Shown here in pieces: positions 1 through 11,471 of a stretch of DNA of 64,000 nucleotides; the stretch's first letter is position 1; every line of letters begins with the position of its first letter. The notes under the pieces were generated by a model. It made no database searches and was not told the DNA's origin. It worked only from the letters and a program-made list of their open reading frames with translations. A program made the translations under genes and the position numbers. Source of the stretch: Hyphomicrobiales bacterium. GTDB taxonomy: Bacteria; Pseudomonadota; Alphaproteobacteria; Rhizobiales; Beijerinckiaceae. The stretch lies in NCBI GenBank assembly GCA_004144595.1, contig SEEM01000002.1:1-64000 (forward strand). The letters run 5' to 3'.

Positions 1-4
1 TTCT

Positions 5-925
5 TCATGCGAGCACCCAGCGGTCGACGACCAGCGCGCCGAACAGGAGGAAGAGGTAGAGGATCGAGTAGGAGAACAGCGTCTTTTCCGGCTTCATCGC
101 GTCGCCCTCGTGCTGGCGGCGGGTGGCGACGCGCAGCGCCAGGCCCGCGAACACGGCGGTCAGCACCACCGACATGGCCCCGTGGATCCACCCGGTCAGC
201 CCCAGCACCCAGGGCGCTACCGCGACCAGCGCCATCGGGATTGTATAGACCCCGACCGCGCGCCGCGTCGCCGCCTCGCCCGCGACGACGGGCAGCATCG
301 GCACGCCGGCGGCGGCGTAGTCCGTCTCCATGAACAGCGCCAGCGCCCAGAAATGCGGTGGGGTCCACAGGAAGATGATCGCGAACAGCACCAGCGAGTG
401 CCAGCCGAAATCGCCGGTCACGACGGCTTCGCCGATCATCGGCGGGAAAGCGCCGGCGGCGCCGCCGATCACGATGTTCTGCGGGGTCCAGCGCTTCAGC
501 CACATCGAATAGACGACGGCGTAGAAGAAGATCGTGAAGGCGAGCATCGCCGCGGCGAGCGCGTTGGCGATGAGGCCGAGCACCAGCACGGAGCCGATCG
601 ACAGCGTCAGTCCGAAAGCCAATGCCTCGGACGGCAGGACGCGGCCGGACGGGATCGGCCGCTTGGCGGTGCGGCTCATCAGCGCGTCGATATCGGCGTC
701 GTACCACATGTTGAGGCAACCCGACGCACCCGCTCCGACCGCGATCGCGAGCAGCGCGGCGAGGCCGAGCACGGGATGCACCGAGCCCGGCGCGGTAGCC
801 ATGCCGGTCAGCGCCGTTACGATGACCAGCGACATCACGCGCGGCTTCAGCAGCGCGAAGAAATCGCGTGCTTCGCCGGTGGAGGCTGTCAGGCTCTCGG
901 TGCGGGTTTCGAACGCAGCAGACAT
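5..925 (-). CDS. ctaB: Protoheme IX farnesyltransferase (heme o synthase)
   Basis: Transfers a farnesyl group to heme b to give heme o, the precursor of the heme a used by the oxidase encoded just upstream. The 306-residue product is a UbiA-type membrane prenyltransferase. The first Asp-rich motif [15 protein letters not shown] is near residue 80, followed by KRPIPSG, and a second acidic stretch [14 protein letters not shown] lies in the C-terminal half; many hydrophobic helices separate them. The start at 925 ([10 protein letters not shown]) gives the usual family length; the frame stays open upstream to 1336 but that part is antisense-like Arg/Ser-rich sequence. No clear Shine-Dalgarno is visible. 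It follows ctaD by 145 bases and belongs to the ctaC-ctaD-ctaB unit. Confidence 0.95.
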   Translation of the reverse strand: MSAAFETRTESLTASTGEARDFFALLKPRVMSLVIVTALTGMATAPGSVHPVLGLAALLAIAVGAGASGCLNMWYDADIDALMSRTAKRPIPSGRVLPSEALAFGLTLSIGSVLVLGLIANALAAAMLAFTIFFYAVVYSMWLKRWTPQNIVIGGAAGAFPPMIGEAVVTGDFGWHSLVLFAIIFLWTPPHFWALALFMETDYAAAGVPMLPVVAGEAATRRAVGVYTIPMALVAVAPWVLGLTGWIHGAMSVVLTAVFAGLALRVATRRQHEGDAMKPEKTLFSYSILYLFLLFGALVVDRWVLA

Positions 926-1036
926 CAGTCGAATCGTCTTCGTACTCTTGTGAACGGCGCCCGTGGGCGCAGGGTCTTCGCGGCGGTGTTTGCCGCCCGT
1001 CTCCGGAACGCCCCTGGGGGCGCTCTGGGGAAGGGC

Positions 1037-1063
1037 GGCGGCGGGCCTGTGAGGCCCGCCGCC
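1037..1063 (-). other. Intercistronic hairpin between ctaD and ctaB
   Basis: A perfect 11-bp GC stem (GGCGGCGGGCC with GGCCCGCCGCC) closes a 5-base loop just after the ctaD stop. No T-run follows in the minus direction, so it is unlikely to be a full intrinsic terminator. It may be an mRNA-stabilising or partial-termination structure that lowers ctaB expression relative to ctaCD. Confidence 0.5.
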
Positions 1064-1070
1064 TGGTATC

Positions 1071-3597
<2,527 letters not shown>

Positions 3598-3943
3598 CGA
3601 TCCGACATGCTCCTCAATCGACTTGCATGGGCGCCGACCGGCTTTGCCCCACGCATGAAGGGGCGACCGCGAAGTCGCCTCATTCTTCGAGATTGCGATA
3701 AATCAAAGATCGCACTTGCGCCAGTGGGACAATGACGACTGCCCCCAACGACCGTGCGGCATAATCGCACGAGCCCTTGACGCAAGCGCCGAACTGCCAT
3801 GCCGCCTTGACAGGACCGGACCTGCATGGTCCGAACGCGGTTTATGTTGAAAGGCAGCGGGATTCTCTGGCGTGGTCGGCGTTTTGCCTGAATTCTGCGC
3901 TTCTGCTGCGGTTTCTAAGTCCGGTTTGGAAGGGATGGCAGGG
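3598..3943. other. Intergenic region between divergent ctaC and the IalB-like gene
   Basis: About 345 bases with no supportable gene. It must hold the ctaC promoter (minus) and the promoter of the IalB-like gene (plus). I see no convincing -35/-10 pair; the AT-richer stretch near 3695-3712 is the likeliest core for ctaC. Confidence 0.4.
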
Positions 3944-4453
3944 ATGATGAGGATCATCGGAGCGTTGGGCGTCCTGGCGCTGGCGCTCATGGGAACGAGC
4001 CTCGCCGCCGGCTCCGCTTTCGCGCAGGGCGCGGTGCGCTCCACACATGGCGACTGGCAGATGCGCTGCGAGGTGCCCCCGGGCGCCAAGGCGGAGCAAT
4101 GCGCGCTCGTCCAGAACGTCGCGGCCGAGGACCGTCCGAATCTGACGCTCCTCGTCATCGTGCTGAAGACGGCCGATCAGAAGAGCCGGCTCCTGCGCGT
4201 CGTCGCGCCGCTCGGCGTGCTCTTGCCTTCCGGCCTCGGTCTCAAGATCGACGACAAGGATATTGGCCGCGCCGGCTTCGTGCGCTGCCTGACCACCGGT
4301 TGCGTGGCGGAGGTCGTCATGGACGATACCCTGCTTGGCCAGCTCAAGGGCGGCAAAAGCGCGACGTTCATCGTATTCCAGACGCCGGAAGAGGGAGTGG
4401 GCGTGCCCGTCTCCCTCAATGGCTTCGGCCCGGGTGTGGAGGCGTTGCCGTGA
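3944..4453 (+). CDS. Invasion-associated locus B (IalB) family secreted protein
   Basis: Exported protein of the IalB family, common in Rhizobiales and named after a Bartonella invasion locus; its molecular function is not established. The mature part shows the family pattern: a GDWQMRCE opening, a CALVQN segment, a hydrophobic LLRVVAPLGVLLPSGLGL core, a C..GC pair in VRCLTTGCVAE, and a terminal FIVFQTP..GVGVPVSLNGF strand. It begins with a signal peptide ending near AFAQ. I chose the ATG at 3944 because GGAAGGG lies 9 bases before it; ATGs at 3935 and 3947 are alternatives. Its stop overlaps the next gene's GTG start, implying translational coupling. Confidence 0.8.
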   Translation: MMRIIGALGVLALALMGTSLAAGSAFAQGAVRSTHGDWQMRCEVPPGAKAEQCALVQNVAAEDRPNLTLLVIVLKTADQKSRLLRVVAPLGVLLPSGLGLKIDDKDIGRAGFVRCLTTGCVAEVVMDDTLLGQLKGGKSATFIVFQTPEEGVGVPVSLNGFGPGVEALP

Positions 4454-5052
4454 TCGATCAAACTCTTCGTCAGGGCCGCTGGCTCGCCTTGCCGCTTCTG
4501 TGTCTCGGCCTTGCCGGTTGCGGCTCGGGCTCGTCTTCCCCGGCCGGCAATACCGCGCTCAACGTCATCATGTTCCAGTCCACGACGCCGCCGCCTGCGG
4601 ATCAACTGCCGAAGGACGACCCGGACGAGGAGCGGCAGGTCTGCCCCGAGGTCACCATCTCCGATGGCGGCGCCGCGATCCGCGCCCAATCCGGTCAGGA
4701 TTCGAGCGGCCTGCGCTATCAGGTTTCGATCGCCAACGTCGCGCGCGAATGCAACGTGACCGGTAACGGCGCGTTCCGCCTCAAGGTCGGCGTCGAGGGC
4801 AGGGTGCTGCTTGGTCCGGCCGGCAGTCCCGGCAATTACGGGGCGACGCTGACCACGACCGTGATGCGCGGGACCACCGTCATCGGCAAGCGCAGCGCCC
4901 GCGTCGGTGCCACGATCCCCTCCGGCCAGGGCGGTGCCGATTTCACTCATATCGAGGAAGGCATCATGGTGCCGGCCGGCAAGGGCGACGTCGAGATCTT
5001 CGTCGGCCTGGGCGGCGGTGGGCCTGCCACGCCGGCGCGTCGCCGCCGCTGA
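4450..5052 (+). CDS. Predicted lipoprotein of unknown function
   Basis: A 200-residue protein I do not recognise. A positively charged N-terminus (residues 1-11) is followed by a hydrophobic stretch and the lipobox LAGC at about residue 25, so it should be a lipid-anchored envelope protein. The mature part starts with a Gly/Ser linker and a proline-rich stretch (TTPPPADQLPKDD), followed by a probably beta-rich domain with two Cys (VCPEV and ARECN). The tail ends in RRRR. The start is a GTG that overlaps the upstream TGA (GTGA), suggesting an operon with the IalB-like gene and perhaps a shared envelope role. Confidence 0.65.
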   Translation: MIDQTLRQGRWLALPLLCLGLAGCGSGSSSPAGNTALNVIMFQSTTPPPADQLPKDDPDEERQVCPEVTISDGGAAIRAQSGQDSSGLRYQVSIANVARECNVTGNGAFRLKVGVEGRVLLGPAGSPGNYGATLTTTVMRGTTVIGKRSARVGATIPSGQGGADFTHIEEGIMVPAGKGDVEIFVGLGGGGPATPARRRR

Positions 5053-5089
5053 CAAGACCGCTTTGCCGTGAAAGACCACGGCGTGCCGA

Positions 5090-5117
5090 TTGACTCAGTC
5101 GGCACGTCTTGTATCTC
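5090..5117 (+). promoter_or_regulatory. Candidate promoter of the gcv operon
   Basis: TTGACT at 5090-5095 and TATCTC at 5112-5117 with a 16-base spacer lie just before the glycine riboswitch, which would begin about 20 bases after the predicted start point. An inverted repeat, GTGCCGA at 5083-5089 and TCGGCAC at 5099-5105, brackets the -35 and could be an operator or the 3' end structure of the upstream lipoprotein mRNA. Confidence 0.45.
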
Positions 5118-5135
5118 TGCCGAAGCCGCATATCC

Positions 5136-5330
5136 CCGCGGGAGAGACCGGGCCTTGAGCCCGGCGCCGAAGGCGCAACCGCCCCGGAAACGCTCAGGCA
5201 AAAGGGCCGCTGGGGATTTGGCGCTCTGGAAAGCGGCGGGCAGCGATGCCCGCCCACCGACGGGTGTAACTTGTCCGACCTTGTGGGTCGGGCCGGGAAA
5301 TCTCTCAGGTGCCGAGACAGAGGGGGCGCG
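5136..5330 (+). promoter_or_regulatory. Tandem glycine riboswitch
   Basis: Two glycine aptamers in series in the gcvT leader. The first runs from about 5138 to 5208, with GCGGGAGAGACC, the core GCGCCGAAGGCGCAACC and the closing AACGCTCAGGCAAAAGGGCC. The second runs from about 5220 to 5327, with GCTCTGGAAAG, CACCGACGGGTGTAAC and AATCTCTCAGGTGCCGAGAC. These are the conserved blocks of the glycine riboswitch class. A short hairpin follows (CCGGAC 5333-5338 with GTCCGG 5345-5350) and the gcvT ribosome site GGGAGGGG comes about 20 bases later. In this context glycine would be expected to switch on the cleavage system; the expression platform was not folded. Confidence 0.93.
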
Positions 5331-5381
5331 TTCCGGACACTATCGTCCGGGGCTTGCGCTTGACTCTGGGAGGGGCACGCC

Positions 5382-6536
5382 ATGGCTGCCGAGGCCAATA
5401 CCGACACCGCTGGCGCGAGCGCGCCGCTGAAGACCCCGCTCCATGCGCGCCATGTCGCGCTCGGCGCCCGTATGGTGCCCTTCGCCGGCTATGACATGCC
5501 GGTGCAGTACCCGGCGGGCATCCTGACCGAGCATAACTGGACGCGCGAGAAAGCCGGGCTCTTCGACGTCTCGCATATGGGCCAGTGCTTCCTGATCGGC
5601 CCCGATCACGAGACCACGGCCAAGGCGCTGGAAGCGCTGATTCCCGCAGACATCGTCAATCTCGCTCCCGGCAAGCAGCGCTATTCGCAGCTCCTCAACG
5701 AAGAGGGCGGCATTCTCGACGACCTGATGGTGACGCGCTCGATCGATCCCGACGAGGATGGCGCGCTCTACGTCGTCGTCAACGCCGCCTGCAAGGACGC
5801 CGACTATGCCCATATCGAGGCGCGCTTGCCGGCCAATGTGAAGCTGGTCAAGGCCGAGCATCGTGGCCTGATCGCGCTGCAGGGCCCGGGCGCCGAGGCG
5901 GCGCTTGCCAAGATCGCCCCGGAAGCGGCCGAGATGGGCTTCATGTCCTCGCGCACCATGAAGGTCGCCGGCATCAAGGCGAATGTCAGTCGCTCCGGCT
6001 ATACCGGCGAGGACGGCTACGAGATCTCCGCTGCCGCGAACAAGATCGGCGAGATCTGGGACACGCTGCTGCTCGACGGCAACGTCAAGCCGATTGGCCT
6101 CGGCGCCCGCGATTCGCTCCGACTCGAAGCGGGCCTGTGCCTTTACGGACATGACATCGACACCACGACTTCGCCGATCGAGGCAGCGCTCAACTGGTCG
6201 ATCCAGAAGCGCCGCCGCGAGGAGGGCGGTTTCCCCGGCGCCGCCCGCGTTCAGCGCGAGCTGGCGGAAGGCGTCTCGCGCATCCGCGTCGGCCTGAAGC
6301 CGGAAGGCCGCGCTCCCGCCCGCGAGGGCACGGAGATTGCAACGCCCGAGGGCGAGGTGATCGGCCTCGTGACGTCGGGCGGCTTCGGACCGACGCTGAA
6401 CGGCCCCTGCGCCATGGGCTATGTCGCCAAGGCCCATTCCGCGCCGGGCACGCAGCTGAACCTGATCGTGCGCGGGAAGCCGCTGCCGGCTGTCGTGGCA
6501 CCAATGCCCTTCGTGCCGAACGGCTACAAGCGCTGA
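5382..6536 (+). CDS. gcvT: Glycine cleavage system T protein (aminomethyltransferase)
   Basis: Releases ammonia from the aminomethyl group carried on lipoyl-GcvH and transfers the one-carbon unit to tetrahydrofolate. The 384-residue length fits the family. Visible blocks are the N-terminal [26 protein letters not shown], the folate-domain strand [12 protein letters not shown], and [20 protein letters not shown] near residue 245, which is the most conserved GcvT signature. The C-terminal barrel shows [13 protein letters not shown] and IAMGYV-like sequence. GGGAGGGG precedes the ATG. First gene of gcvT-gcvH-gcvPA-gcvPB, under the glycine riboswitch. Confidence 0.97.
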   Translation: MAAEANTDTAGASAPLKTPLHARHVALGARMVPFAGYDMPVQYPAGILTEHNWTREKAGLFDVSHMGQCFLIGPDHETTAKALEALIPADIVNLAPGKQRYSQLLNEEGGILDDLMVTRSIDPDEDGALYVVVNAACKDADYAHIEARLPANVKLVKAEHRGLIALQGPGAEAALAKIAPEAAEMGFMSSRTMKVAGIKANVSRSGYTGEDGYEISAAANKIGEIWDTLLLDGNVKPIGLGARDSLRLEAGLCLYGHDIDTTTSPIEAALNWSIQKRRREEGGFPGAARVQRELAEGVSRIRVGLKPEGRAPAREGTEIATPEGEVIGLVTSGGFGPTLNGPCAMGYVAKAHSAPGTQLNLIVRGKPLPAVVAPMPFVPNGYKR

Positions 6537-6571
6537 ATTCTTTTCCAGACAACCGACGCCAGGAGGAAACC

Positions 6572-6946
6572 ATGGCCGAGACTCGATACAGCAAGGACCA
6601 CGAATATATCCGCATCGATGGCGACGTCGGCACCGTCGGCATCTCCGACTATGCGCAAGGCCAGCTCGGCGACGTCGTCTTCGTCGAGCTCCCGAGCGTC
6701 GGCAAGGCGCTGTCAAAGGGCGGCGAAGCTGCCGTGGTCGAGAGCGTGAAGGCCGCCTCCGAGGTCTACGCCCCGGTCTCCGGCGAGGTCGTCGAGGTCA
6801 ATGGCGAGCTCGAAGCCGCGCCCGGCACCGTCAACGAGGACCCGGCAGGCAAGGGCTGGTTCCTGAAGATCAAGATCAAGGATACCGGCGAGCTCGACGC
6901 CCTGATGAACGAGGCCGAGTACCAGGATTACGTGAAGTCGCTCTGA
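6572..6946 (+). CDS. gcvH: Glycine cleavage system H protein
   Basis: Lipoyl carrier that shuttles the aminomethyl group between P, T and L proteins. The 124-residue protein carries the lipoylation motif [17 protein letters not shown] with the modified lysine at residue 60, and the conserved openers SKDHEYI and [20 protein letters not shown]. The C-terminus has the family [21 protein letters not shown] precedes the ATG. It lies 35 bases after gcvT; the lipoamide dehydrogenase (L protein) is not in the window. Confidence 0.97.
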   Translation: MAETRYSKDHEYIRIDGDVGTVGISDYAQGQLGDVVFVELPSVGKALSKGGEAAVVESVKAASEVYAPVSGEVVEVNGELEAAPGTVNEDPAGKGWFLKIKIKDTGELDALMNEAEYQDYVKSL

Positions 6947-6986
6947 CCCGCGTGTCTTCCCGCACGCGCTGCGGCACGTCAGTGCT

Positions 6987-7055
6987 GCGGCGCAGATGAG
7001 GGACCGTCACCAGGATAAGGCGCCTTCCCGTCGCACGGTCCCGTGTCTGCGCCGC
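6987..7055. repeat. Intergenic palindromic element inside the gcv operon
   Basis: Inverted repeat between gcvH and gcvPA: GCGGCGCAGA at 6987-6996 pairs with TCTGCGCCGC at 7046-7055, and GGGACCGT at 7000-7007 pairs with ACGGTCCC at 7035-7042. The interrupted 18-bp stem fills much of the 163-base gap. It resembles dispersed intergenic palindromes and might also tune downstream expression or mRNA decay. Confidence 0.6.
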
Positions 7056-7109
7056 ATCGCTAAAGCGCTGCAGCGCGCACGGGATGACACTCCTAAACGG
7101 AATCACCCC

Positions 7110-8450
7110 ATGCGCTATCTCCCGCTCACCGATACCGACCGCGAGGACATGCTCGCGCGGATCGGCGTCTCCGATGTCGACGCGCTGTTCAGCGACGTGC
7201 CGGCCGGCAAGCTGCTGAAGGCCCCGGTCGACCTGCCCCGCGCCAAGGGGGAGCTCGAGGTCGAGCGCATCCTCGGCAAAATGGCCGGCAAGAACACCGC
7301 CGCCTCGGCCGTGCCCTTCTTCGTCGGCGCGGGCGCCTACAAGCACCATGTTCCGGGGACGGTGGATCACCTGATCCAGCGTTCGGAATTCCTGACCAGC
7401 TACACGCCCTACCAGCCTGAGATCGCACAGGGCACGCTGCAATATCTCTTCGAGTTCCAGACGCAAGTGGCGGCGCTGACCGGCATGGAGGTCGCCAACG
7501 CCTCGATGTATGACGGGTCGACCGGCACCGGCGAGGCCGTGCTGATGGCGCATCGCGTCACCAAGCGCCGCAAGGCGGTGCTCTCCGGCGGCTTGCATCC
7601 GCATTACACCGCGGTCGTCGAGACGCTCTCCGAGATGGCGAGTGACGACGTCGTGGTGATGAAGCCCGACGTCTCGGCCCAAGAGGACATCCTCTCCCAG
7701 ATCGACGACAGCACCTCCTGCGTCGTCGTCCAGTCGCCGGACGTCTTCGGCAATCTGCGCGATCTCAAGCCCATCGCCGAGAAGGCCCATGCCCATGGCG
7801 CGCTGCTGATCGCGGTCTTCACCGAGGTCGTTTCGCTCGGTGCCGTCGTGCCTCCGGGCGCCCAGGACGCCGATATCGTCGTCGGCGAGGGCCAGTCGAT
7901 CGGCAACGCCCTGAATTTCGGCGGCCCCTATGTCGGCCTCTTCGCCGCCAAGTCGAAATACATCCGCCAGATGCCGGGCCGGCTCTGCGGCGAGACGGTC
8001 GATTCGACCGGCCAGCGCGGCTTCGTGCTGACGCTCTCGACCCGCGAGCAGCATATCCGCCGCGACAAGGCGACCTCGAACATCTGCACCAATTCCGGCC
8101 TCTGCGTGCTGGCCTTCACCATCCACATGACGCTGCTGGGCCAGACTGGCCTCGCCCGTCTTGCCGAGGTGAACCATGCCAATGCGGTGAAGCTCGCCGA
8201 CCTGCTCTCGGGCGTGGAGGGCGTCTCCGTGCTCAACGACAGCTTCTTCAACGAGTTCACGGTGAAGCTGAAGAAGCCCGCCGCCGAGGTCGCCGAGGTG
8301 CTGGCCGCCAAGGGCATCCTGGCCGGCGTGCCCGTCTCGCGGCTCCTGCCCGGAGCCGGGCTCGACGACCTGCTGATCATCGCCTCGACCGAGGTGAATA
8401 CCGATGAAGATCGGGCAGCCCTCGTGGCGGCGCTCGTGGAGGTGCTGTGA
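7110..8450 (+). CDS. gcvPA: Glycine dehydrogenase (decarboxylating) subunit 1
   Basis: Alpha subunit of the two-chain P protein, which decarboxylates glycine with pyridoxal phosphate and loads the aminomethyl group onto GcvH. The 446-residue product fits the GcvPA family. Recognisable blocks are [39 protein letters not shown], the [11 protein letters not shown] segment near residue 135, and [21 protein letters not shown]. It lacks the PLP lysine, which sits in subunit 2. The ATG at 7110 is inside a longer open frame but matches the family N-terminus; only a weak ribosome site is seen. It ends in TGATG, coupled to gcvPB. Confidence 0.96.
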   Translation: MRYLPLTDTDREDMLARIGVSDVDALFSDVPAGKLLKAPVDLPRAKGELEVERILGKMAGKNTAASAVPFFVGAGAYKHHVPGTVDHLIQRSEFLTSYTPYQPEIAQGTLQYLFEFQTQVAALTGMEVANASMYDGSTGTGEAVLMAHRVTKRRKAVLSGGLHPHYTAVVETLSEMASDDVVVMKPDVSAQEDILSQIDDSTSCVVVQSPDVFGNLRDLKPIAEKAHAHGALLIAVFTEVVSLGAVVPPGAQDADIVVGEGQSIGNALNFGGPYVGLFAAKSKYIRQMPGRLCGETVDSTGQRGFVLTLSTREQHIRRDKATSNICTNSGLCVLAFTIHMTLLGQTGLARLAEVNHANAVKLADLLSGVEGVSVLNDSFFNEFTVKLKKPAAEVAEVLAAKGILAGVPVSRLLPGAGLDDLLIIASTEVNTDEDRAALVAALVEVL

Positions 8451-10021
8451 TGTTGAACCGTCAGGGACGTCCCACCCAGGCCGGCGAGGCCTTGCATGAA
8501 GAGCACCTCACCTTCACCGGCAACAAGGCTCTCCAGCAGATCGAGCCGCTGATCTTCGAGATCGGCCATCATGAGTCGACCGGCGTCGACATCGACAAGC
8601 CGGCGCCGTTCAAGTCGCGCCTCGGCAAGCATGCCCGTAAGGAGCAGATCGGCCTGCCCGGCCTCTCCGAGCCCGAGACGATGCGCCACTATGTGCGCCT
8701 CAGCCAGAAGAACTACGGCATCGATACCGGGCTCTTCCCGCTCGGCTCCTGCACGATGAAGCACAATGCCCGCCTCAACGAGAAGATGGCGCGGCTTCCC
8801 GGCTTCTCCGACGTGCATCCGCTGCAGCCGACCTCGACCGTGCCCGGCGCGCTCGAGTTGATGCTGGAGCTTTCCCGCTATCTGATGACGCTGACCGGCA
8901 TGCCGGCCGTGGCGCTGAGCCCCAAGGCCGGCGCCCATGGCGAGGCCTGCGGCATGATGGCGATCAAGGCGGCGATCGCGGCCAAGGGCGAGGGCGCGAC
9001 CCGCAATGTCGTGCTCGTGCCCGAATCGGCCCATGGCACCAACCCGGCGACCGCGGCGCTGATCGGTTTCTCCGTGCGCTCGGTTCCCGCCCGCCCGGAC
9101 GGCACCGTCGCAGTCGAGGACGTCAAGGCCCTGCTTGGGCCCGAGGTCGCCGCGATCATGCTGACCAACCCCAACACCTGCGGCATCTTCGAGCCTCAGA
9201 TCGTCGAGATCGCCGCGGCTATGCATGAGGCCGGCGCCTATTTCTACTGCGACGGCGCCAACTTCAACGCCATCGTCGGCAAGGCCCGGCCGGGCGATCT
9301 CGGCGTCGACGCCATGCACATCAACCTGCACAAGACCTTCTCGACGCCCCATGGCGGCGGCGGTCCCGGTGCTGGCCCGGTCGTGCTCTCCGAGCGTCTG
9401 GCGCCGTTCGCGCCGGTGCCGTTCATCCATGTCGAGAACGACAAGCCCCATCTGATCGAATCGCGCGATGAAGCCCCAGCGGGCAACCAGCCCTTCGGCC
9501 GCATGACCGCCTTCCACGGCCAGATGGGCATGTATGTCCGCGCGCTCGCCTATATGCTGAGCCACGGCTCGGACGGCATGCGCCAGGCTTCCGAGGATGC
9601 GGTGCTGAACGCGAACTACATCCGCGCCGGGCTGGCCGATCTGATGTCGCTGCCCTTCCCGGACCATCCGTCGATGCACGAAGTGCTGTTCGACGACGAC
9701 TGGCTGAAGGGCTCGGGCGTCTCGACGCTCGATTTCGCCAAGGCGATGATCGACGAGGGCTACCACCCGATGACGGTGTATTTCCCGCTCGTCGTCCACG
9801 GCGCCATGCTGATCGAGCCGACCGAGTCGGAATCGAAGGCTTCGCTCGACCTCTTCATCGCGACGCTGCGCGACCTCGCCATCGCGGCCAAGGGCAACGA
9901 CAAGGAGCGCTTTACCAGCGCGCCGCATCACGCCCCGATCCGCCGCCTCGACGAGACCCGTGCCGCCCGTTCGCCGGTCCTGAAATGGGAAAAGCCGGCC
10001 CCGGCCAAGGCCGCGGAATGA
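8450..10021 (+). CDS. gcvPB: Glycine dehydrogenase (decarboxylating) subunit 2
   Basis: PLP-binding beta subunit of the glycine decarboxylase. The 523-residue protein contains HINLHKTFSTPHGGGGPGAG, with the cofactor lysine at residue 295, and the conserved LFPLGSCTMKHNARLNE near residue 100. The C-terminal region has YHPMTVYFPLVVHGAMLIEPTE-type sequence typical of the family. The start codon overlaps the gcvPA stop (TGATG), with GGAGGTG just upstream, so the two subunits are translated as a pair. The operon ends with the terminator at 10111. Confidence 0.97.
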   Translation: MLNRQGRPTQAGEALHEEHLTFTGNKALQQIEPLIFEIGHHESTGVDIDKPAPFKSRLGKHARKEQIGLPGLSEPETMRHYVRLSQKNYGIDTGLFPLGSCTMKHNARLNEKMARLPGFSDVHPLQPTSTVPGALELMLELSRYLMTLTGMPAVALSPKAGAHGEACGMMAIKAAIAAKGEGATRNVVLVPESAHGTNPATAALIGFSVRSVPARPDGTVAVEDVKALLGPEVAAIMLTNPNTCGIFEPQIVEIAAAMHEAGAYFYCDGANFNAIVGKARPGDLGVDAMHINLHKTFSTPHGGGGPGAGPVVLSERLAPFAPVPFIHVENDKPHLIESRDEAPAGNQPFGRMTAFHGQMGMYVRALAYMLSHGSDGMRQASEDAVLNANYIRAGLADLMSLPFPDHPSMHEVLFDDDWLKGSGVSTLDFAKAMIDEGYHPMTVYFPLVVHGAMLIEPTESESKASLDLFIATLRDLAIAAKGNDKERFTSAPHHAPIRRLDETRAARSPVLKWEKPAPAKAAE

Positions 10022-10110
10022 GGCGCGCCCTGTCATGCTGACGGCATTCGTCAGCATGGTGAAGGACGCCGCAGCTTGTTAAACATTCCTTGACCATGTC
10101 GCGGAATGAT

Positions 10111-10144
10111 CCCCCGGTGCCGCTCTGTGCGGCCCGGGGGTTTT
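10111..10144 (+). terminator. Intrinsic terminator of the gcv operon
   Basis: CCCCCGG, one bulged T, and GCCGC pair with GCGGC and CCGGGGG across a TCTGT loop, followed by TTTT. This is a strong rho-independent terminator 90 bases after gcvPB. The T-run ends one base before the ATG of the next gene. Confidence 0.85.
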
Positions 10145-10145
10145 C

Positions 10146-11408
10146 ATGTCTGCGCGTCCCTCCATCCTCGCTGTTGCGACGGCTGCTTTGCTGGCCTCGA
10201 CCGCGCTCGTGCGCGCCAACGAGCCCAGCTACGGCCCGAACACCTATGACCGCACGCTCGAGGCCCTGATCACCCATGAGGACGTCGCCAATCGCGGCGG
10301 CTGGCCCAAGGTGCCGGCGAGCGCGGCTTCGCTGAAGCCGGATTCGCAGGGACCTGATGTCGCGGTGCTGAAGCAGCGCCTGCTCGCTAGTGGCGATCTC
10401 GCGCCCGAGGCCATGCCCGGCGACGTCTACGACGCCAACGTGACCGAGGCGGTGAAGCGCTTTCAGCGCCGCCATGGCCTGTCCGATCTCGGCACCGTCG
10501 GCCGCCTGACCCTGAAGGCCATGAACACGCCGGTCGAACTGCGCCTGAACCAGCTCACCGCGACGCTGGAACGCCTCAAGGGCAACGGCTTCAACTTTGC
10601 CAGCCGCTATGTCGTGGTGAACATCCCCGGGGCCAGCGTCGAGGCGGTCGAGAACGGCACGGTCGCCCAGCGCCATCTCGCCATCGTCGGCCGGCCGGAC
10701 CGGCCCTCGCCGGTGATCCAGGCCAACATCACCTCGGTGAACCTGAACCCTTACTGGACGGTGCCGATGTCGATCGTGAAGGCCGACATCATCCCGCATA
10801 TGCGCAAGGATCCGAGCTTCATCGCCAAGTCGAACATGAAGCTGCTCGGCGCCGAGAACAAGGAAATCGACCCGGCCAGCGTCAACTGGGCGACGCTGAA
10901 GAGCCCCTATTTCTACGTGCGCCAGGAGCCGGGCCCAACCAACTCGCTCGGTCAGCTCAAGATCGACATGCCGAACGGCGAGGCCGTCTATATGCACGAC
11001 ACGCCAAAGAAGACGCTGTTCCGCAACGATGTGCGCTTCAACTCCTCCGGCTGCGCCCGCATCGAGGGCGTTCGCGACCTCGCTGCCTGGCTGCTCGAAG
11101 GCTCGGAATGGAACCGCCAGTCGATCGAGGACGAGATCGCCAAGGGCGAGCGCAAGAATATCGCGCTGAAGAAGTCGGTGCCGGTCGCCTGGGTCTATCT
11201 CACCGGCTGGCAGGGCGCGGACGGTCAGGTCCAGTTCCGCGACGACATCTATGGGCTCGACACGCCGCAGGGCATCGTCACCTCGACGATCCAGGCGCGC
11301 AAGCCCAAGCCGAAGGCCACGGCCGCGACGCCGCCCGCAAGGCCTGCCGCGGCACCGATGACTGCGTCCGGAAATCCGCCGGCCGCGCCGGCGACCGTCA
11401 GCAACTGA
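10146..11408 (+). CDS. Periplasmic L,D-transpeptidase (YkuD domain)
   Basis: Likely cross-links or anchors peptidoglycan in the periplasm. The 420-residue product begins with a signal peptide (cleavage near VRAN). A peptidoglycan-binding domain follows at about residues 60-120 (GPDVAVLKQRLLASGDL, VKRFQRRHGLSDLGTVG). The YkuD catalytic domain lies at about 155-330, with YMHDTP around His284 and SSGCARIEG around Cys303, the catalytic motif of the family. The tail after residue 375 is a Pro/Ala/Lys-rich linker. The ATG sits immediately after the gcv terminator; the only purine-rich sequence upstream is the GGGGG of the terminator stem, so initiation is unusual. Confidence 0.9.
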   Translation: MSARPSILAVATAALLASTALVRANEPSYGPNTYDRTLEALITHEDVANRGGWPKVPASAASLKPDSQGPDVAVLKQRLLASGDLAPEAMPGDVYDANVTEAVKRFQRRHGLSDLGTVGRLTLKAMNTPVELRLNQLTATLERLKGNGFNFASRYVVVNIPGASVEAVENGTVAQRHLAIVGRPDRPSPVIQANITSVNLNPYWTVPMSIVKADIIPHMRKDPSFIAKSNMKLLGAENKEIDPASVNWATLKSPYFYVRQEPGPTNSLGQLKIDMPNGEAVYMHDTPKKTLFRNDVRFNSSGCARIEGVRDLAAWLLEGSEWNRQSIEDEIAKGERKNIALKKSVPVAWVYLTGWQGADGQVQFRDDIYGLDTPQGIVTSTIQARKPKPKATAATPPARPAAAPMTASGNPPAAPATVSN

Positions 11409-11471
11409 AGCCTTCGAGCCTCGGAATGACAAGGGGGCCGACCGGGAGAGCTCCAAAACGATCCGGGCAGC

